Shown: positions 4,697 through 7,693 of the stretch, one piece after another
How positions within the stretch are numbered: position 1 is the stretch's first letter
How the letters are laid out: every line of letters starts with the position of its first letter
Assembly: GCA_020630455.1 (NCBI GenBank)
Contig: JAHDBK010000169.1
Coordinates: 1-7,693 of the forward strand
DNA from: Saprospiraceae bacterium
Lineage (GTDB): Bacteria > Bacteroidota > Bacteroidia > Chitinophagales > Saprospiraceae
Reading direction: 5' to 3'
DNA length: 7,693 nt
The notes under the pieces: model-generated
Told to the model about the DNA's origin: nothing
Seen by the model: the letters and a program-made list of their open reading frames with translations, nothing else
Databases searched by the model: none
Position numbers and translations under genes: made by a program

Positions 4697-7246
4697 ATGG
4701 CAGACGATCCTATAAAAAAGGTAGCTCGTACCCGTATGTTGTCAAAGGGAGCGAATGAATTTTCGGATTATTTACTAGGTAAAGTTCCACCACAGGCCCT
4801 TCCTCTAGAAGAGGCTGTATTGGGTGCTTTAATGTTAGATAAGGATGCCTTGCCTGTAATAATAGATATTCTACAAAAAGATAGCTTCTATTCTGATGCG
4901 CATCAAGCCATCTTTAAAGCGATGTTGGGATTATTTGAAAAATCTCAACCAATAGATTTACTCACAGTTACGGAAGCCCTAAAAAAAGTAGGAGAATTAG
5001 AAAAAGTAGGAGGAGCTTTTTATTTAGTTGAGTTAACTAATAAAGTAGCATCTTCTGCGAATATAGAATATCACGCTCGTATCATTGCACAAAAGCACAT
5101 TCAAAGGGAATTAATAAGAGTATCTACTGACACGATTAGAGATGCTTATGAAGAAACAACCGATGTTTTTGAATTATTAGATGAAGCGGAACAAGGATTA
5201 TTCCAAATTACCGAAAAGAACCTAAGTCGAGGTTATGAAGGAATGAGTACCTTATTGAGTAAATTCCAAAAACAAATGGAAGAGTTAGTCAATAAAGAAG
5301 ATGGTCTAACAGGTGTTCCTACAGGTTTTACCGATTTAGACCGCTTGACCTCTGGTTGGCAAAAATCAGATTTGATAATTGTGGCAGCTAGACCGGGAAT
5401 GGGTAAGTGTTTGGGTAAAGGAACAAAGGTAGTAATGTATGATGGTAGTCTTAAAAAAGTAGAAGACATTGAAGTGGGTGATTTGTTGATGGGAGATGAT
5501 TCCACTCCTAGAAAAGTACTTTCAACTTGTCGAGGAAAAGAACAAATGTATTGGGTACATCAAAATAAAGGAATGAGTTATCGAATTAATGAAAGTCATA
5601 TCCTTTCATTAAAAAGAAGTAGAAATGAAGGTGGACATAAGAAAGGAGATGTTTTAAATATAAATGTATTAGATTGGTTGAATAAATCAAATAAGTTTAA
5701 ATCTAATTACAAAGGGTATAAGGTTGAAATTGAAATTGAAGATAAAGAGACACCTTTGCCTCCATATTTTTTAGGTTTATGGTTAGGAGATGGAACGAGT
5801 TCTGATGCATCAATAACTACTAAAGACGAAGAGATTGTAGCATACTTATCAGAATTTGCTGCTGAAAAAAATCTTTCATTAAATCCAATTCTAGTAGAAA
5901 ATAAATGTCCTATGTATAGACTTTCTGGAGGCAAAAGAGGACATAATGGCTATAGCTTAAAAGCAGAGTTAAGGGAATATAATTTATTAAATAATAAACA
6001 TATTCCAAAGGAGTATTTATATAATTCTATAGAAAAAAGACTAGAATTATTAGCAGGATTAATTGATACAGACGGTCATTACTTGGAGCAATCTAATGGT
6101 TATGAAATTACTCAAAAAAATAAAGAATTATCAAATCAAATCAAATACTTATGTGATTCTCTTGGTTTGAGAGTATCTTTAAAAGAGAAAAAAGCTCAAA
6201 TTTCTAAAATCGGTTATGAAACAGTAGTATATAGATTAAGAATCTATGGTGATATTGATAGAATTCCTGTAAGAATAAAGAAAAAAGCAGCAAAAACTTG
6301 GAAGAGTATTGTGGATTGGAGAGTAACAGGAATTCAAGTAGAAAAAGATATAATTGATGATTATTATGGGTTCGAAATAGATGGTAATCATCTGTTTTTA
6401 CTTGAGGACATGACAGTTACTCATAACACTTCATTTACCTTAGCCTTAGCTAGAAATGCCGCTATGGATTTCAAAAAGCCTATTGCTTTGTTCTCTTTAG
6501 AGATGTCTAATGTTCAGTTAGTTCAACGTTTGGTTTCTTTAGAAGCTGAAATATCAGGAAGTAAATTAAGGAATGGAAACTTAGAAGATTATGAGTGGCA
6601 ACAATTACATTCTGCTATTGAAAAAATGAGTGAAGTTCCTATTTATATAGATGATACTCCTGCTATTAATATCTTTGAATTACGTGCCAAATGTCGTCGT
6701 TTGAAAATGCAACACGATATTCAAATGATTATTATTGATTACCTTCAATTAATGTCAGGTAAATCTGATAGTAAATCGGGTAATAGAGAGCAAGAAATCA
6801 GTATGATTTCAAGAGCCTTGAAAGGATTGGCAAAAGAATTGAATGTACCTGTAATTGCCTTGTCTCAGTTGAGTCGTGCAGTAGAAACAAGAGGAGGTTC
6901 AAAGCGTCCAATGTTATCAGATTTGAGGGAGTCTGGAGCGATTGAGCAAGATGCGGATATTGTTTCGTTCATATATCGTCCTGAATATTATGGCATCTTG
7001 GAAGATGAAGAAGGTAATTCTGTAAAAGGAACAGCTGAAATCATCATTGCTAAGCATCGTAATGGTGCATTAGATACGGTGCGTTTGAAGTGGGTCGATC
7101 AATATGCTAAATTTGGAAATTTAGATGATTCTGATTTTGATTTCTTTAGCGATACTCCTCAAGATGATACCAATAAAATTCAATCAGGTATTATTACGCG
7201 TTCTTCAAAAATGAATAACGAAGATGTAGACGACATTCCGTTTTAA
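4697..7246 (+). CDS. dnaB: Replicative DNA helicase DnaB, intein-containing precursor
   Basis: DnaB is the hexameric ATP-driven helicase that unwinds DNA at the fork and recruits primase. The 849-residue precursor consists of extein 1 (1-237), an intein (238-577) and extein 2 (578-849); splicing gives 509 residues, normal for the family. The N-terminal DnaB domain spans about 30-145. The RecA-like core has Walker A RPGMGK-TS, interrupted after K237 and resuming at T578, catalytic E602 in LFSLEM, Walker B D681 in IIIDYLQL, Q724 in ALSQLSR and the arginine finger R788 in KHRNG. The second site where DnaB inteins are known, RESG/xIEQD, is uninterrupted (744-751). The acidic C-terminus ends DVDDIPF. 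The start is the first in-frame ATG, without Shine-Dalgarno. Transcription likely starts near 4512 and ends at the strong terminator. Unspliced protein cannot bind ATP normally, so helicase activity depends on splicing. Confidence 0.97.
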   Translation: MADDPIKKVARTRMLSKGANEFSDYLLGKVPPQALPLEEAVLGALMLDKDALPVIIDILQKDSFYSDAHQAIFKAMLGLFEKSQPIDLLTVTEALKKVGELEKVGGAFYLVELTNKVASSANIEYHARIIAQKHIQRELIRVSTDTIRDAYEETTDVFELLDEAEQGLFQITEKNLSRGYEGMSTLLSKFQKQMEELVNKEDGLTGVPTGFTDLDRLTSGWQKSDLIIVAARPGMGKCLGKGTKVVMYDGSLKKVEDIEVGDLLMGDDSTPRKVLSTCRGKEQMYWVHQNKGMSYRINESHILSLKRSRNEGGHKKGDVLNINVLDWLNKSNKFKSNYKGYKVEIEIEDKETPLPPYFLGLWLGDGTSSDASITTKDEEIVAYLSEFAAEKNLSLNPILVENKCPMYRLSGGKRGHNGYSLKAELREYNLLNNKHIPKEYLYNSIEKRLELLAGLIDTDGHYLEQSNGYEITQKNKELSNQIKYLCDSLGLRVSLKEKKAQISKIGYETVVYRLRIYGDIDRIPVRIKKKAAKTWKSIVDWRVTGIQVEKDIIDDYYGFEIDGNHLFLLEDMTVTHNTSFTLALARNAAMDFKKPIALFSLEMSNVQLVQRLVSLEAEISGSKLRNGNLEDYEWQQLHSAIEKMSEVPIYIDDTPAINIFELRAKCRRLKMQHDIQMIIIDYLQLMSGKSDSKSGNREQEISMISRALKGLAKELNVPVIALSQLSRAVETRGGSKRPMLSDLRESGAIEQDADIVSFIYRPEYYGILEDEEGNSVKGTAEIIIAKHRNGALDTVRLKWVDQYAKFGNLDDSDFDFFSDTPQDDTNKIQSGIITRSSKMNNEDVDDIPF
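5408..6427 (+). mobile_element. DnaB intein with LAGLIDADG homing endonuclease (340 aa)
   Basis: This in-frame protein intron removes itself from DnaB and joins the flanks; its endonuclease part spreads it to empty dnaB alleles. Intein residue 1 is Cys (CLGKGTKV), and the block A pattern continues through VEDIEVGDLLMGDD. Block B has the conserved His64 (INESHILSL) with Asn61 where Thr is usual. The endonuclease occupies about 118-262: motif 1 FLGLWLGDG (121-129, catalytic D128) and motif 2 LAGLIDTDG (215-223, D222), both with acidic residues intact, so it is probably active. Blocks F and G read YYGFEIDGNHLFLLEDMTVTHN (319-340; shown as positions and ending VTHN), with penultimate His339, terminal Asn340 and Thr as the +1 extein residue. 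Cys1 and Thr+1 define the boundaries exactly, and removal restores the P-loop GMGKTS. Base composition is close to that of the host gene, suggesting long residence or a similar AT-rich donor. Confidence 0.95.
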
Positions 7247-7269
7247 ATAAAATTAAACAACTGCATAGT

Positions 7270-7311
7270 AAAAAACGAAGGAATAATTGATTATTATTCC
7301 TTCGTTTTTTT
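7270..7311 (+). terminator. Strong intrinsic terminator after dnaB
   Basis: A perfect 18-bp stem (arms 7270-7287 and 7293-7310; core ACGAAGGAATAAT) with loop TGATT ends in seven T residues. It starts 24 nt after the dnaB stop and makes dnaB a separate unit from the next gene. The A run on the other arm would also let it work on the minus strand. Confidence 0.93.
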
Positions 7312-7376
7312 ATAAAAAATAAAGTTTACTATGAAAATAAATTCTATATTTATGTAAATTATTTATTCAAACCAAT

Positions 7377-7693
7377 ATGAATATCATCAGAATATTAGGA
7401 ACAATAATACTCTTAGCTACCTTATCTTTTTTTATTGTACTTCCATTTTTGAATACTTATAATATTAATGATTCCAATATTAATGAAATTACAGCTAAAA
7501 CTGGATTTTCTCAATTAAACAAAGAATCGTTTTCTAATTATAATAATACATTTAATAAAAAAGATTTTTTATTATTAATAGAAAAATCATATAGAGAAAA
7601 TACTGAAAATGTAAGTAATTATAATCTACGAGAATTCACTAGAGCAACAAGAGCTATTGTAATATTCCAAGAGGTAAAAATGGTTTCTGTTAC
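7377..7693 (+). CDS. Unknown membrane-anchored or exported protein (5' part)
   Basis: The frame from the ATG at 7377 stays open to the window edge, giving 105 residues without a stop. Residues 5-25 (RILGTIILLATLSFFIVLPFL) form one hydrophobic segment, either a signal peptide or an N-terminal membrane anchor; no lipobox Cys is visible. The rest is polar, rich in Asn, Ser, Lys and Glu, and likely lies outside the cytoplasm. I recognise no family. The gene is separated from dnaB by the strong terminator, so it needs its own promoter; TATATTTA at 7345-7352 is a one-mismatch -7 candidate with TTTA at 7325-7328 upstream. Codon use is AT-rich like the neighbours. Confidence 0.6.
   Translation, partial: MNIIRILGTIILLATLSFFIVLPFLNTYNINDSNINEITAKTGFSQLNKESFSNYNNTFNKKDFLLLIEKSYRENTENVSNYNLREFTRATRAIVIFQEVKMVSV

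Noticed and set aside
5233..5505. 90-residue open frame on the - strand
   Set aside because: It is antisense to dnaB, across the extein-intein junction, and is explained as a shadow of a well-supported gene.
5707..5934. 75-residue open frame on the - strand
   Set aside because: It is antisense to the intein endonuclease domain, with no recognisable motif.
5408..6427. Group I intron or insertion sequence instead of an intein
   Set aside because: The reading frame runs unbroken through the segment and both ends carry protein-splicing residues. There are no terminal inverted repeats or target duplications.
7331..7357. Eight-codon open frame starting at the ATG at 7331
   Set aside because: It is too short, and no sequence feature suggests a leader peptide acting on the following gene.

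Overview
The window looks like chromosomal DNA of an AT-rich Bacteroidota (Flavobacteriia/Cytophagia/Saprospiria-like) species. The clues are very low GC, near absence of Shine-Dalgarno sequences, promoter elements of the Bacteroidota type (TTTG ... TAnnTTTG), an LpxH-type lipid A enzyme (so Gram-negative), a bacterial kynurenine-pathway dioxygenase and a long ACADVL-like acyl-CoA dehydrogenase. The exact genus cannot be told from the sequence alone.

Left part (1-2145, + strand): a possible tail of an upstream gene, then 3-hydroxyanthranilate 3,4-dioxygenase, an LpxH-like UDP-2,3-diacylglucosamine pyrophosphatase that starts with TTG 6 nt after the dioxygenase stop, and two tiny three-helix membrane proteins separated by 2 nt. 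A two-way terminator (about 2152-2187) divides this group from the convergent acyl-CoA dehydrogenase gene (2210-3991, - strand).

Centre (3992-4696): a 705-bp gene-free region with two kinds of regulatory sequence. Next to the dehydrogenase, two copies of a palindrome (AGCGAATTTTCGCT) sit exactly 54 bp apart and bracket a good Bacteroidota promoter. This is the layout expected for a repressor of a fatty-acid oxidation gene. Beyond it lies a stretch of about 14% GC (4081-4320), followed by a 75-bp cluster of five DnaA boxes (4394-4468), three of them perfect TTATCCACA. A lone TTATACACA box lies in the AT-rich part. This is a strong candidate for the chromosomal replication origin, oriC, or at least a DnaA-controlled site. 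A dnaB promoter (4480-4507) and a hairpin-bearing leader follow.

Right part (4697-7693, + strand): dnaB, the replicative helicase gene, encodes an 849-residue precursor. A 340-residue LAGLIDADG homing-endonuclease intein (5408-6427) interrupts the Walker A ATP-binding loop exactly between its Lys and Thr. Splicing would give a normal 509-residue DnaB. A very strong intrinsic terminator follows. The window ends inside an unrecognised gene for a protein with an N-terminal membrane anchor or signal sequence.

The most notable theme is replication initiation: a probable origin beside the helicase gene, with the helicase inactive until a mobile protein element removes itself.
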